Positions 1 to 11,807 of a stretch of 64,000 bases of DNA are shown here, in pieces (the stretch's first letter is position 1; every line of letters starts with the position of its first letter). The stretch comes from Planctomycetia bacterium (lineage in GTDB: Bacteria; Planctomycetota; Planctomycetia; Pirellulales; JACPPG01): contig JACPPG010000030.1 of the NCBI GenBank assembly GCA_016191115.1, positions 1 through 64,000 of the forward strand, read 5' to 3'. The notes below the pieces were generated by a model. The model worked only from the letters and a program-made list of their open reading frames with translations. It made no database searches and was not told where the DNA came from. A program made the translations under genes and the position numbers.

Positions 1-142
1 CTTCACTCGAAATCCCTCCGTGGCGATGGGGATGGTGGCTTTCAACAACCATCCATACCCTGCAAATCGCCGAAGGATTTCGAGTTTTTTGTCGCGCCGC
101 CCCATCGAAGCGTCCCGGATACGCTTGGTTAGGGGCTAGTTC

Positions 143-1045
143 CTAATCGCTAATTACTTCGCTACCGCTGCCGAGATGTAACTGGCCACCCCAGCCGAGC
201 TTCTCGCGGAGGGTGCGATAATACCCCTGACCCGCGACTTCGACCAGCTTGAATCGGGCCACGGACCGCTCGACCCGCACACGATCGCCGGGCTCGATCC
301 TATGGACGACGTGCCCATCCACGACGACGGCCGTTCCTTCGTGCGGTCGAGGGACCACTAGCTCGTAGGTCCGTTCGGCACTGTCCACGACCGGGCGATT
401 GGTCAGCGTGTGCGGGCTGAGGGCCAGCACGACGAAGGCCTGCAAATCCTTACGCAGGATGGGGCCGCCCGCCGACAGGCTGTGGGCCGTCGAACCGACC
501 GGAGTGCTCACGATCAGGCCATCGCAACTGTAAGTGGTGACCAGTTCTGCGTCGACGTACAGATGAATGTCGAGCATGGCGAACGGCGGGCCTGCCAGCA
601 CTGCTACTTCGTTGAGACCGAGATGCTGGCTGAGCACCTGTCCGGCGCGCTCGATGCGGCACTCGAACATCAGGTGCTCGACGACGCGAAACTCGCCGCG
701 GCTCACGCGGGGCAATGTGTCCAGCAGTTCCTCGCCCGAAAGGTCGGCCAGGAACCCCAGTCTTCCCAGATTCACCGCGAGGACCGGCAATTGCCTGTAC
801 CCCATCTGGTGCGCCGCGCGCAGGATCGATCCATCGCCGCCGAAAACGATGGCCATGTCGGCCTCGAAGCCGGCCAGCGGCTGAGCGAACGAGAGGTCCC
901 ACAGCGCGATGTCGGCCCACGCGGCGATCGCCGGGCGAAATCCTTCGGCCCGCTGGTGAATGTGCGGGCGGTCTCCCGCGCACAAGACGACGACCTTGGG
1001 CCGCCTCTGCGGCGTCGCGCCTGTGGTAGCAGTGATGTCGGGCAT
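143..1045 (-). CDS. nadK: NAD kinase
   Basis: Predicted cytoplasmic NAD kinase, which phosphorylates NAD to NADP using ATP or polyphosphate. The 300-residue length is typical of the family. The GGDGS nucleotide-binding motif is present (FGGDGSILRAAH), followed by the conserved NE pair (LGLNEVAVL) and the substrate-loop signature DGLIVSTPVGSTAHSLSAGG. I chose the ATG at 1045, which gives MPDITATTG, because the frame upstream can only be opened by a TTG at 1081 and adds 12 residues of unconserved sequence. It faces away from the lipid-transport cluster that starts at 1358, so the 312-base gap between them probably holds divergent promoters. Family assignment is very safe; the start is likely but not proven. 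Confidence 0.95.
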   Translation of the reverse strand: MPDITATTGATPQRRPKVVVLCAGDRPHIHQRAEGFRPAIAAWADIALWDLSFAQPLAGFEADMAIVFGGDGSILRAAHQMGYRQLPVLAVNLGRLGFLADLSGEELLDTLPRVSRGEFRVVEHLMFECRIERAGQVLSQHLGLNEVAVLAGPPFAMLDIHLYVDAELVTTYSCDGLIVSTPVGSTAHSLSAGGPILRKDLQAFVVLALSPHTLTNRPVVDSAERTYELVVPRPHEGTAVVVDGHVVHRIEPGDRVRVERSVARFKLVEVAGQGYYRTLREKLGWGGQLHLGSGSEVISD

Positions 1046-1357
1046 GTCTCGATCATAGCGCACGCCCAACGCGAGGGGCAATAGTCGCCCCTCCTGGGCC
1101 TTGCAAGCACAGCCGCGCGGCGAGTCGGAAACTGCCTGGTTTCAGCAGATCGCCGGGTTCGGTTGATCGCTATTGTTTGTTCAAGCGACACCTTCAGGAG
1201 GTCGAAGAATCTCTAGAAGCGCCAGGGAAGGTCCGCGCGAGGGTTAAGGTTGCGCGCGTCGTTGTTCTGCGCAATCTGTGAAATCTGCGGATGCCTTCCG
1301 ACCGCATCGAGCGACGGCTATTGCGCCCGATGCCGCATGGTGCACGTATAGGATGGC

Positions 1358-2239
1358 ATGATGAGCACCGGTTCCGAAAACGCGTTTGCCAACCGTCACG
1401 AGCGGCTCGCGGGATTCCCCATCGCGGTCGGCTCGTGGGCGATTGATTTCTGGGATATGTTGATCACCTGGATCACGGCCCTGGGCGACATCGTCGTTTT
1501 CGGCGGGCGGACGATGTCGTGGCTTGTATCGCGGCTGCCGCAGCGCGAGACAATCCTGCCGAACTTCTACCAGATCGGCGTGCTCAGCCTGCCGGTGGTG
1601 GCGCTGACCGGCACGTTCATCGGCATGGTGCTGGCGGTGCAGAGCTATTCGCAGTTCCGCGTAGTGAACCTGGAGACGCGGCTGGGCGCGATCATCAATA
1701 TGTCGCTGGTGCGCGAGTTGGGACCGGTGCTGGCGGCCACGATGCTCGCCGGCCGCGTCGGCAGCGCCATGGCGGCCGAGCTGGGCACCATGCGCGTGAC
1801 CGAACAGATCGACGCCCTGTCGAGCATGGGCGCCAACCCCATCCAGTACCTGGTCGTGCCGCGGTTTCTCGGTTGCCTCGTGCTCATCCCCACGCTGACG
1901 ATCATGGCCGACTTCATGGGCGTGGTCGGCGGCTGGTTCTACAGCGTGTACCGACTGGGCATCGACAACCATCACTACTGGGAAAACTCGCAGAAGTTTG
2001 TCGGCGCGTTCGATCTGTTCGGCGGCGTGTTCAAGAGCCTGTTCTTCGGCGCCGCGATCGCGCTGATCAGTTGCCATCGCGGATTCCATTGTGATCCGGG
2101 CGCCGAAGGCGTGGGCCGCGCCGCCTATAGCGCCTTCGTCAATTCGTTCGTCGTGATCCTGATGCTCGACCTGACGCTGGGGATCGCGCTCGACTCGCTG
2201 TACTTGTACCTGTGGCCGCAAGGAGCGTCGTTCATTTAG
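1358..2239 (+). CDS. mlaE: MlaE-type ABC transporter permease
   Basis: Inner-membrane permease of an Mla/MCE lipid-transport ABC system, which moves phospholipids or similar lipids between envelope membranes. The 293-residue protein has an N-terminal amphipathic stretch and then several hydrophobic segments. The MlaE core is clear: GTFIGMVLAVQ, the RELGPVLAATMLAGRVGSA loop and GTMRVTEQIDALSSMG. The C-terminal part contains GAEGVGRAA. Two ATG codons stand at 1358 and 1361 and either could start translation; the upstream Shine-Dalgarno is weak. It is followed by the ATPase (2429) and the MCE protein (3475), the usual order for this system, although the gaps here are filled with short repeats. 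Confidence 0.93.
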   Translation: MMSTGSENAFANRHERLAGFPIAVGSWAIDFWDMLITWITALGDIVVFGGRTMSWLVSRLPQRETILPNFYQIGVLSLPVVALTGTFIGMVLAVQSYSQFRVVNLETRLGAIINMSLVRELGPVLAATMLAGRVGSAMAAELGTMRVTEQIDALSSMGANPIQYLVVPRFLGCLVLIPTLTIMADFMGVVGGWFYSVYRLGIDNHHYWENSQKFVGAFDLFGGVFKSLFFGAAIALISCHRGFHCDPGAEGVGRAAYSAFVNSFVVILMLDLTLGIALDSLYLYLWPQGASFI

Positions 2240-2243
2240 GAAA

Positions 2244-2309
2244 GTAGGCAGCGGGCAGTAGGCGGTAGGTCGTAAGCAATGATGAATGCGGAATGATGAA
2301 TGATGAATG
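2244..2309. repeat. Composite intergenic repeats (GTAGGCAG and GATGAATG families)
   Basis: This stretch between mlaE and mlaF combines two short repeat families. The first is GTAGGCAGCGGGCAGTAGG. Relatives lie at 29443-29460 and 44488-44515, and an inverted copy lies at 44735-44757. The second is a run of GAATGATGAATGATGAATG, with an inverted relative at 40453-40483. None of the copies lies inside a recognised gene body. Their role is unknown. Confidence 0.6.
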
Positions 2310-2320
2310 CGAGGACGTTC

Positions 2321-2341
2321 GTAGGGTGCTCTGCGAGCACC
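2321..2341. repeat. GTAGGGTGCTCTGCGAGCAC repeat, copy 1
   Basis: A 21-base element that recurs exactly at 2372-2392, with one mismatch at 40236-40256, and inverted with one mismatch at 41199-41219. It contains the small palindrome GGTGCTCTGCGAGCACC, so it could form a short hairpin. The two copies upstream of mlaF are read in frame with that gene and create a spurious repeated peptide FVGCSAST at the front of the open frame. Confidence 0.7.
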
Positions 2342-2371
2342 GGGACTAGGAGCCTCGCCCGCACGAAGTTC

Positions 2372-2392
2372 GTAGGGTGCTCTGCGAGCACC
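2372..2392. repeat. GTAGGGTGCTCTGCGAGCAC repeat, copy 2
   Basis: Exact second copy of the element at 2321-2341, 51 bases downstream and in the same orientation. It lies just upstream of the preferred mlaF start at 2429. Confidence 0.7.
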
Positions 2393-2428
2393 GATGGGTC
2401 AAACGCGCACGTATGCAGTGAGATTTCC

Positions 2429-3292
2429 GTGAGCTCGCCATCCGCCAAATCCGCCGATGCTCGCGCGCCGCTGGTGCAGGTCCGCGGCTTGTACGTCCAG
2501 TTTGGGCGGCAGAAGGTGCTGCGCAATATCCGACTCGACGTGCCCAAAGGACAGACGTTGGCCCTGATCGGCGAGAGTGGTTGCGGCAAAACGGTGCTCC
2601 TGAAGTCGATCATTGGCCTCGTGCATCCTACGGCAGGGCAGGTGCTCTTCGACGGCGTCGATCTATCGCACATGAGCGACAAGGAGCTCACGCGGCAGCG
2701 GATTCGGTTCGGCTTTCTGTTTCAGCAGGCGGCCCTGTTCGACAGCATGAACGTGGCCCAGAACGTGTCCTTTCCGCTCCGCCAACACACGCACAAGACG
2801 CCGGAGGAAATTCACGAGATCGTGCTCAGCCGTCTGGCCGAGGTGGGCCTGCCCGAATCGGTTCTCACCAAAAAGCCGGCGGAGTTGTCGGGCGGGATGC
2901 GGAAGCGCGTCGGCCTGGCGCGGGCCTTGGCGCTCGATCCGGAGATCATGCTGTACGACGAGCCGACGACCGGCCTGGACCCGATCATGAGCGACGTCAT
3001 CAACGAGCTGATCGTGCGCACCCGGAAGCGATATCTGGTGACCAGCATCGTCGTGACGCACGACATGAACACGGCGCGGAAGGTGGGGGACCGGGCGGTG
3101 ATGCTCTATCCGCTCGTGCGTTTGTCGGCGGACGAGCCACAGATCATCTTCGACAGCGTGCCGACGGAGCTGGCGGACTGCTCCGACCGGCGCGTGTCGC
3201 AGTTCGTCAACGGCGAGGCCGGCGAGCGATTGATGGAAATGCGCGAGGCGGCCGAAACGAGCGGCTTGTGGTCGGCACGCAGCCGGCTGTAG
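2429..3292 (+). CDS. mlaF: MlaF-type ABC transporter ATP-binding protein
   Basis: Cytoplasmic ATPase that powers the lipid transporter formed with the permease at 1358 and the MCE protein at 3475. The Walker A motif is GESGCGKT, the ABC signature is LSGGMRKRVGLARAL and Walker B runs into IMLYDEPTTGLD; an H-loop follows in IVVTHDMN. I chose the GTG at 2429, giving 287 residues that begin VSSPSAKSADARAP. The frame stays open back to 2300, but that upstream part is made of two copies of an intergenic repeat and is unlikely to be translated as part of this protein. A weak purine-rich stretch precedes the GTG. Confidence 0.92.
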   Translation: MSSPSAKSADARAPLVQVRGLYVQFGRQKVLRNIRLDVPKGQTLALIGESGCGKTVLLKSIIGLVHPTAGQVLFDGVDLSHMSDKELTRQRIRFGFLFQQAALFDSMNVAQNVSFPLRQHTHKTPEEIHEIVLSRLAEVGLPESVLTKKPAELSGGMRKRVGLARALALDPEIMLYDEPTTGLDPIMSDVINELIVRTRKRYLVTSIVVTHDMNTARKVGDRAVMLYPLVRLSADEPQIIFDSVPTELADCSDRRVSQFVNGEAGERLMEMREAAETSGLWSARSRL

Positions 3293-3424
3293 CAGTAGTG
3301 GACGGTGATCGGTGAACAGTGAGGAATTCCGGCACTCGGCCGATCGGGCTGGACCAACCCTTGGGGCTTAGCCGCCGCGGCCACGCGGCGCAGCGAAACA
3401 GCAAAAGGACCCCCTGAAGCGGGT

Positions 3425-3458
3425 GTCAGCTCCGGCTAATTGCTAGTCGCTAATTGCT
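3425..3458. repeat. 34-base CTAATTGCTAGTCGC repeat, copy 1
   Basis: The 34 bases from GTCAGCTCCGG to CGCTAATTGCT are identical to 29591-29624. A diverged inverted copy lies at 29466-29492, and a partial relative (GGGGCTAGTTCCTAATCGC) at 132-159. Here it sits directly in front of the mlaD start, between the ATPase and MCE genes. Confidence 0.75.
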
Positions 3459-3474
3459 AGCTGCTCTTACGATC

Positions 3475-4548
3475 ATGGACGAACGCGTCGTTCAATTTCG
3501 CGTGGGCGTGATGGTGCTGGCGAGCTTGATCATCGCCGGCATCCTGGTGGTGTTGTTTGGCTCGCTCCCGAGCGTGACAACGCCCAAGCTCACGATCTAT
3601 ATCAGCTTCCCCCAGGCCACGGGGGTCTCGCGCGACACGCCGGTGCGCAGGTCCGGCATCCTGATCGGGCACGTCACGGAGGTCGAGTTCGCGGACGACG
3701 GCAGCGTGCTCGTAACCGCCGAGATATACGATAGTCCCAAGTGGAAACTCTTCACCAATGAAGTCTGCCAGGTGAGCGGCTCGCTTCTGGGTGGCGACGC
3801 CGTGATCCAATTCGTCGGGACGAACAACAAGCCCAGGGAGCCCGTCACAAACGGCGCCCGCTTCGTCGGCTTGCCCGCCGTCGACCCCCTTCAGGCCCTG
3901 AGCAGTCTGGAGGGAACGCTGACGCAAGCGGTTACCAGCGTCACGACCACCAGCGACGAGATCGGCCGGCTGGCCCGCCGCGTTAGCGACTTGCTGGAAA
4001 GCAGCGACGAGCAGGTGGGCCGCGTCGCCACCAAGGCCGAGGACACGCTCGACCGGCTGAACTCGATCGCCAAGAACACGGACTACGTGCTGGGCGACGA
4101 GAAGGTCCGCGACAATCTTAAGCAAGCCTTCTTGGACCTGCCGGACGTGATCCGCGACACGAGGGAGGCCGTCAACGGCTTCAAAACCACGCTCGACACC
4201 GCCGACCGAAACTTGCAGAACATCGAGGGGCTCACCAAGCCCCTGGGCCAGCGGGGCGGCCAATTGGTCGAGAACATCGAGCGCACCACGCAGAAACTCG
4301 ACCGCGTGCTGACGGAGATGTCGCAGTTCAGCGCGGCGCTCAACAACCCACGCGGGTCGATCGGTCAGCTCCTGGACGATCCCGACCTGTATCGCCGCAT
4401 CAAGTCGGCCGTGACGAATATCGAAACTCTGACCCAGCAGATGCGGCCGATCATTCGCGACGCGCGGGTCTTCTCCGACAAGATCTCGCGCCATCCAGAA
4501 GTGCTGGGCATCCGCGGCGCGATCGCCCCCAGCAGCGGGGCGAAGTAG
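3475..4548 (+). CDS. mlaD: MlaD/MCE-domain substrate-binding protein
   Basis: Periplasm-facing, membrane-anchored lipid-binding subunit of the Mla/MCE transporter. The 357-residue protein has a short cytoplasmic N-terminus (MDERVVQFRVG) and one transmembrane helix (VMVLASLIIAGILVVLFGSL). The MCE domain follows from about residue 35 to 130 (GVSRDTPVRRSGILIGHV and SLLGGDAVIQFV). The rest, about residues 140-350, is a long helical region typical of MCE proteins (TSDEIGRLARRVSDLLESS and similar). I chose the ATG at 3475 because the only upstream start is a TTG inside the 34-base repeat. It completes the set with the permease and ATPase. Confidence 0.92.
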   Translation: MDERVVQFRVGVMVLASLIIAGILVVLFGSLPSVTTPKLTIYISFPQATGVSRDTPVRRSGILIGHVTEVEFADDGSVLVTAEIYDSPKWKLFTNEVCQVSGSLLGGDAVIQFVGTNNKPREPVTNGARFVGLPAVDPLQALSSLEGTLTQAVTSVTTTSDEIGRLARRVSDLLESSDEQVGRVATKAEDTLDRLNSIAKNTDYVLGDEKVRDNLKQAFLDLPDVIRDTREAVNGFKTTLDTADRNLQNIEGLTKPLGQRGGQLVENIERTTQKLDRVLTEMSQFSAALNNPRGSIGQLLDDPDLYRRIKSAVTNIETLTQQMRPIIRDARVFSDKISRHPEVLGIRGAIAPSSGAK

Positions 4549-4556
4549 CCTGCGGG

Positions 4557-4576
4557 GGGCGGGAATCCTGCCCGCC
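4557..4576. terminator. GGCGGGNATCCTGCCCGCC hairpin after mlaD
   Basis: A near-perfect palindrome, GGCGGGAATCCTGCCCGCC, that begins 8 bases after the mlaD stop. The same element occurs at 11718-11736, 39061-39079 and 40350-40368. Three of the four copies lie within 30 bases downstream of a stop codon. There is no T-run, so calling it a terminator is inference; it could be a dispersed REP-like element. Confidence 0.45.
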
Positions 4577-4592
4577 TTGGTTTTCCACCGTG

Positions 4593-5918
4593 TCAACGAC
4601 CCTCTGGCGGACGACGCCTCGCGGACCGCCTCTCCGACGACCACTGCGCCGCCAACGCGACAGCGGCGAGCCCCGCGAGCGCGACCGACGACGGCTCCGG
4701 CACAGCCACGCCCAGCTCAAACGGCGAGAAGCTGTCGGTCATGTACGTGATCGTGTCGGCCGAGGGATCGACCGTGCCACCGAATTCCCACTGATTGCGC
4801 AATGAGCTGAAGTGCCAGATGCCCAACTGCGACTCGTCGGTCCCTTGCGGGAGCAGCGCCGGATCGTAGTGGAACACGAGCGTCGCCATGCCGCCGTTCA
4901 AGCTTCCCGCGTATTGGACGTCCCAGATCTGCGCGTTCGCCGACAGGCTGGCAGTTGATGCGAGAAAGAGCGGGTTGGCGGCCAGTGCGTCGAGCGCCGC
5001 GGGTGTCAGCGCCGTGTTGTCGGGAACCTGCTGCACGCTCAAGGCGCCACCGGTTGTCGTCTCGTTGAAGTCGACCGTCACTCCGCCGGTCGTCCCGGCC
5101 CCGCCCAGCGCTTCGGCTTGAACCGGAGAGCCCATCGGCGGCGGAACCGTGGCCACATTTGCCGCGCCAAACTGGGCCGTCGACACAATGTGTCCGAACT
5201 CATGGACGGTCCCTGCGTAGCGGGGCGATGTGCTGGCGCCGGTGTCGTAGGTGTAGTCGAACGTCTCGTCCAAACTCAGGGTCCACGCGCCCGATCCCGG
5301 CGCCGACTGGCTGAGGGTCCAGGTGCCCGTCGTCAGATGGTTCTGTCCGAGCAGGCTGCCCCTGCTGGCTACGCCGTTGACGATCGCGTCGCTGTACCCT
5401 TGTTTGACGTTGAACGAAGTGGCGTCCGGGAAACTGCCGCCGGTGCCTGCGATGGGTGCGCTGCTGAAATCCCACACTATATTTCGGTACGCGAATTGTA
5501 TTTCGCCGCCGGCGGTCCTGCCGGCAATGTTCGCGGGATCCGGCGTCGATAGCGATAAGCCGGGAGCGGCGCCCGGCAAACCCGAATTCGTCGAGGCGTA
5601 TTGGAAATACCCATTATTGGGATAACCGTTGAGACTTCCAAGCACCTGAATGGTTGCCGGCGTGTCGCTCAAGGGGTCGAAGCTGACAAGGAAGTGTCCG
5701 CTAGCCGTGGCTGTCAGGCTGTCGGTTGACTGTGGTTGAAACGCGCCGAGGACATTGTCTGTGGGCAACGTGGTTAAAGCGGTCTGAGTCGGGTCGATCG
5801 TGAAGATAACTTGTTCCGCGTTTGCCGTGGCCGTGAAGACAGAGAGGCAGCACGCCAAGACCGCCGCTGGAACGAGCACCGATTTCACCAAGTCACGTCG
5901 CGGTTTGTTCGCCGTCAT
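4593..5918 (-). CDS. PEP-CTERM exported protein
   Basis: Predicted exported protein of 441 residues with unknown function. It has an N-terminal signal peptide (KSVLVPAAVLACCLSVFTATANA, cleavage likely after ANA). Its C-terminus carries a PEP-CTERM sorting signal: VPEPSS, then a hydrophobic stretch (VALAGLAAVALAA) and an Arg-rich tail. Proteins of this class are processed by exosortase, often in organisms that make exopolysaccharide. The body is rich in Thr, Ser, Gly and Asn, with no catalytic motif I recognise. I chose the ATG at 5918 because AAAGGGA precedes it and it overlaps the upstream gene's stop as ATGA. That overlap suggests translational coupling with the HAF-repeat protein. Confidence 0.82.
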   Translation of the reverse strand: MTANKPRRDLVKSVLVPAAVLACCLSVFTATANAEQVIFTIDPTQTALTTLPTDNVLGAFQPQSTDSLTATASGHFLVSFDPLSDTPATIQVLGSLNGYPNNGYFQYASTNSGLPGAAPGLSLSTPDPANIAGRTAGGEIQFAYRNIVWDFSSAPIAGTGGSFPDATSFNVKQGYSDAIVNGVASRGSLLGQNHLTTGTWTLSQSAPGSGAWTLSLDETFDYTYDTGASTSPRYAGTVHEFGHIVSTAQFGAANVATVPPPMGSPVQAEALGGAGTTGGVTVDFNETTTGGALSVQQVPDNTALTPAALDALAANPLFLASTASLSANAQIWDVQYAGSLNGGMATLVFHYDPALLPQGTDESQLGIWHFSSLRNQWEFGGTVDPSADTITYMTDSFSPFELGVAVPEPSSVALAGLAAVALAAQWSSERRSARRRPPEGR

Positions 5919-7411
5919 GAGCGTCCCTTTGCTGGAAATGATGCGGAGTCGCGATCGGTTGATCGAGCCGTTAAAGCGCGGTCGGATCGCGCCATCATGC
6001 TCGCGCGGAATCGGCGATTGCATACGACGCCCATCAGGCTCGCCGCGACGGCGGCGAGCACGATGCCGGTGGGTTCAGGCACCGTGATCGGCGTCATCGT
6101 CACGTTGACTTCGCCGCCCGCGACGAAGCTGACCGTCGCGGGAAATGCCAGCGGGTTGGCCGGATCCAATGCCGCGGTGGGATCGATTCCCAAGACGCGG
6201 AAACGACTCACGCCAGTCACTCCCAGCGACAGCGTCACACCGGGCGCCAACTGCTGGTAGAAGACGTATTGGCTGCCGTTCCAAACGTCGATCTCGTACA
6301 TGCTCGCGCCGATCGCGGGCAGGAGGATCGACTGGAAACTTGGTCCGCCGGAAGTCGCGAACTCGTAGCCGACGGCAACCACGGGGTCCAAAACGATCGG
6401 CGACCCTCCCACGACAAACAGATGAAACTGAAATGCGCCGCCTGGACCGGGGACGGATCCGGTCGGGAAAATCGGAATGCTGCTACCAACTGGAGTCGCC
6501 AAGAACCCATGCTGCCGGCTGTTACTGTCCGAGAAACTTCCAACAATCTGTCCCAGATTGTTGACGTCGAGCGCGCTGGAATACGACGAACCGGGAGGGG
6601 CGACGGTGACATAGGTGTCCCCGGAGAGGAAGAAGCCGGTACGCCCATAGACTCCTACAACTTGTCCGAGATCGTTAATTCCGAAGGCCCCGCCAACGGG
6701 AAGCGGTACAAACGCACCGTTGTGGAAATTCAAGACGCCGACGACCTGCGAGGACATCCCGTAATCGCGAACGCCGACGATGTCGCCGGAATTATTGGGC
6801 CCCCCAAAGGGAATAAAGTTGTCGAGCGATGCGACGTGGTCCGAAATCGCGAAACCATGTAAGACGTAAGAGGGATCCGTCCAATTGCCAGCCATCTCGC
6901 TGTGATCGTTGATGCCCGCGATGAAGGTAGGGTCGGACGGGTTGGGCCCCGCTTCGATCGGCACGAAGACGCCGTTCGTGATCAGGAACCCGGCGAACCG
7001 CGTGTTAGATGGGGTGGGGTCGACGTCAAAGCTGCCGACGACCTGGCCTGCGTCGTTGATGCCGCGCGGGACTGTAAGCCCGAATGTGCCGGGGTTGGGA
7101 TTGTCAATCCGCAAAAAAGGAGTGAAGGGAGGGGGCGACAGCAGGAAGCCGTGGGTAGTTCCCGCTGCGTCGCTGTAGCTTCCCACGATCTGACCGAGGT
7201 TGTTGATGCCCGAGGCGGCCGTCGACTGCGCACCTTGTATGTCGAAGATGCTGTAGGTGTAGTCGATGCCGCTGAAAGTCTGCGCCGCGGTAACGCCGGG
7301 CCACCAGCAAGCGATAAAGGCCACAGTGATGAGAAGCCCTTGGCCGCCGGACACGCCGGCCGCCGGACGCAGCGATAGCGATCCTGGCGCACCGCGATGG
7401 ACAACTCGCAT
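5915..7411 (-). CDS. HAF-repeat PEP-CTERM exported protein
   Basis: Predicted exported protein of 498 residues. After a hydrophobic leader (LLITVAFIACWWPGVTAAQ) come about six repeats of the extracellular HAF type, each near a GIN-D/N-GQ-VVG core: GINNLGQIVGSYSD, GINDAGQVVGSFD, GINDHSEMAGNWTD, GINDLGQVVGVYG and DVNNLGQIVGSFSD. These repeats probably form beta-propeller-like blades. The C-terminus has VPEPTGIVLAAVAASLMG, a PEP-CTERM-like signal, but is followed by an unusually long 30-residue tail. I chose the ATG at 7411 because GAAGGAG lies 8 bases upstream; a more distal start at 7438 lacks that. It is the first gene of a two-gene operon with the PEP-CTERM protein downstream. Confidence 0.82.
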   Translation of the reverse strand: MRVVHRGAPGSLSLRPAAGVSGGQGLLITVAFIACWWPGVTAAQTFSGIDYTYSIFDIQGAQSTAASGINNLGQIVGSYSDAAGTTHGFLLSPPPFTPFLRIDNPNPGTFGLTVPRGINDAGQVVGSFDVDPTPSNTRFAGFLITNGVFVPIEAGPNPSDPTFIAGINDHSEMAGNWTDPSYVLHGFAISDHVASLDNFIPFGGPNNSGDIVGVRDYGMSSQVVGVLNFHNGAFVPLPVGGAFGINDLGQVVGVYGRTGFFLSGDTYVTVAPPGSSYSSALDVNNLGQIVGSFSDSNSRQHGFLATPVGSSIPIFPTGSVPGPGGAFQFHLFVVGGSPIVLDPVVAVGYEFATSGGPSFQSILLPAIGASMYEIDVWNGSQYVFYQQLAPGVTLSLGVTGVSRFRVLGIDPTAALDPANPLAFPATVSFVAGGEVNVTMTPITVPEPTGIVLAAVAASLMGVVCNRRFRASMMARSDRALTARSTDRDSASFPAKGRS

Positions 7412-7618
7412 TAGCTCTACTCCTTCGGGCAAGGACATCGAATCGAGCGACTTTTGTGACGGGCGCGGGGAGCGTTGCGCCGCTGGTGACCACAGCCCCC
7501 CAAATAGGAAATGGGAATTCCCGAACGAGAGCGGCCAACTTTTTCCCGTGGCATCAGCACTTTGCCGCAGGCGGATTTCATTTGAATGGCCCCTTTTGGG
7601 GGGCTAGAATCGCCTTCT

Positions 7619-8265
7619 ATGTCAGGCACCACGTGGGACGAGGATGTGCGGTTTTCGCGGCTGGCGGACCGGCTTTCGGCGGGGGACGCGGACGCCGCCA
7701 CGCTTGTGGTCCGTCGCTTCACGATCCAACTCGTGGCCCTCGCCCGCCGCCACCTGGCGCAGCGGATTCGCGGCAAAACGGCGCCGGAGGACGTGGTGCA
7801 GTCGGCCTTCCGCACTTTTTTCAAGCGGCTTCGTCGCGGGCAATTCGACCTCGACAGTTGGGATGGGCTGTGGTCGCTATTGGTCGTGATCACCGTCCGC
7901 AAATGCGCCGCGCGCCGCGGGCACTTCTTTGCCGCCCGCCGCGATGTCCGCCGTGAAGCCCTGTCAGGCGGTTCGCGCGAGCACGGCGCGGAGTGCATCG
8001 CGCTCGCCCGCGCTCCCCGGCCCGAGGAGGCCGCGGCGCTCGCCGAGCTGGTCGAGCAGCTTCTGTCGGGCCTAAGCGACGGCGAACAGCAAATCGTTCG
8101 ACTGCGCTTGCAGGGCTACAGTATCGGGGAGGTTTCCCAGGCGGTGGGTCGGGCCGACCGCACGGTGCGTCGGGCGTTGGCGCGGCTCCGCCTGCGGGCC
8201 TTGCGGTTGACGGACATCGACGAGGAGGACGCGCTGGCGTTGCTTCATCGCGCGGAGCACGAGCC

Positions 8266-8269
<4 letters not shown>
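7619..8269 (+). CDS. ECF-type RNA polymerase sigma factor
   Basis: Predicted extracytoplasmic-function sigma factor of 216 residues. Region 2 is visible in VVRRFTIQLVALARRHL with APEDVVQSAFRTFFKRL. Region 4 is a helix-turn-helix near the C-terminus (LSDGEQQIVRLRLQGYSIGEVSQAVGRADRTVRRALARLR). The ATG at 7619 gives MSGTTWDEDV; an ATG at 7586 would add 11 residues that look non-coding. Its stop overlaps the GTG start of the kinase gene (GTGA at 8266-8269), so the pair is probably translated together. This sigma-kinase pairing is common in Planctomycetota and suggests the kinase controls or responds with this sigma factor. Confidence 0.9.
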
Positions 8270-11691
<3,422 letters not shown>

Positions 11692-11717
11692 CCGGCTCGG
11701 CGGCGCCTTTGACGGGG

Positions 11718-11736
11718 GGCGGGCATCCTGCCCGCC
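11718..11736. terminator. GGCGGGCATCCTGCCCGCC hairpin after the kinase gene
   Basis: A perfect palindrome with an 8-base stem (GGCGGGCA/TGCCCGCC) around a TCC loop, 26 bases after the kinase stop and between convergent genes. The copy at 39061-39079 is identical and 40350-40368 is the same element inverted. Its position suits a bidirectional terminator, but no U-tract follows. Confidence 0.5.
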
Positions 11737-11807
11737 TTTGGCCCTTGGCACGTTTGCCGCAGGCAAAAACGCCGTCGATCACAATGGCCGCGAGTTGGCA
11801 CGCCGCG

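Noticed and set aside
1244-2221. Minus-strand frame opposite mlaE
   Set aside because: His/Arg/Asp-rich antisense reading with no domain.
7993-8265. Upstream extension of the kinase reading frame
   Set aside because: It is the sigma-factor gene read in another frame; the GTG at 8266 overlaps the sigma stop and fits the real start.
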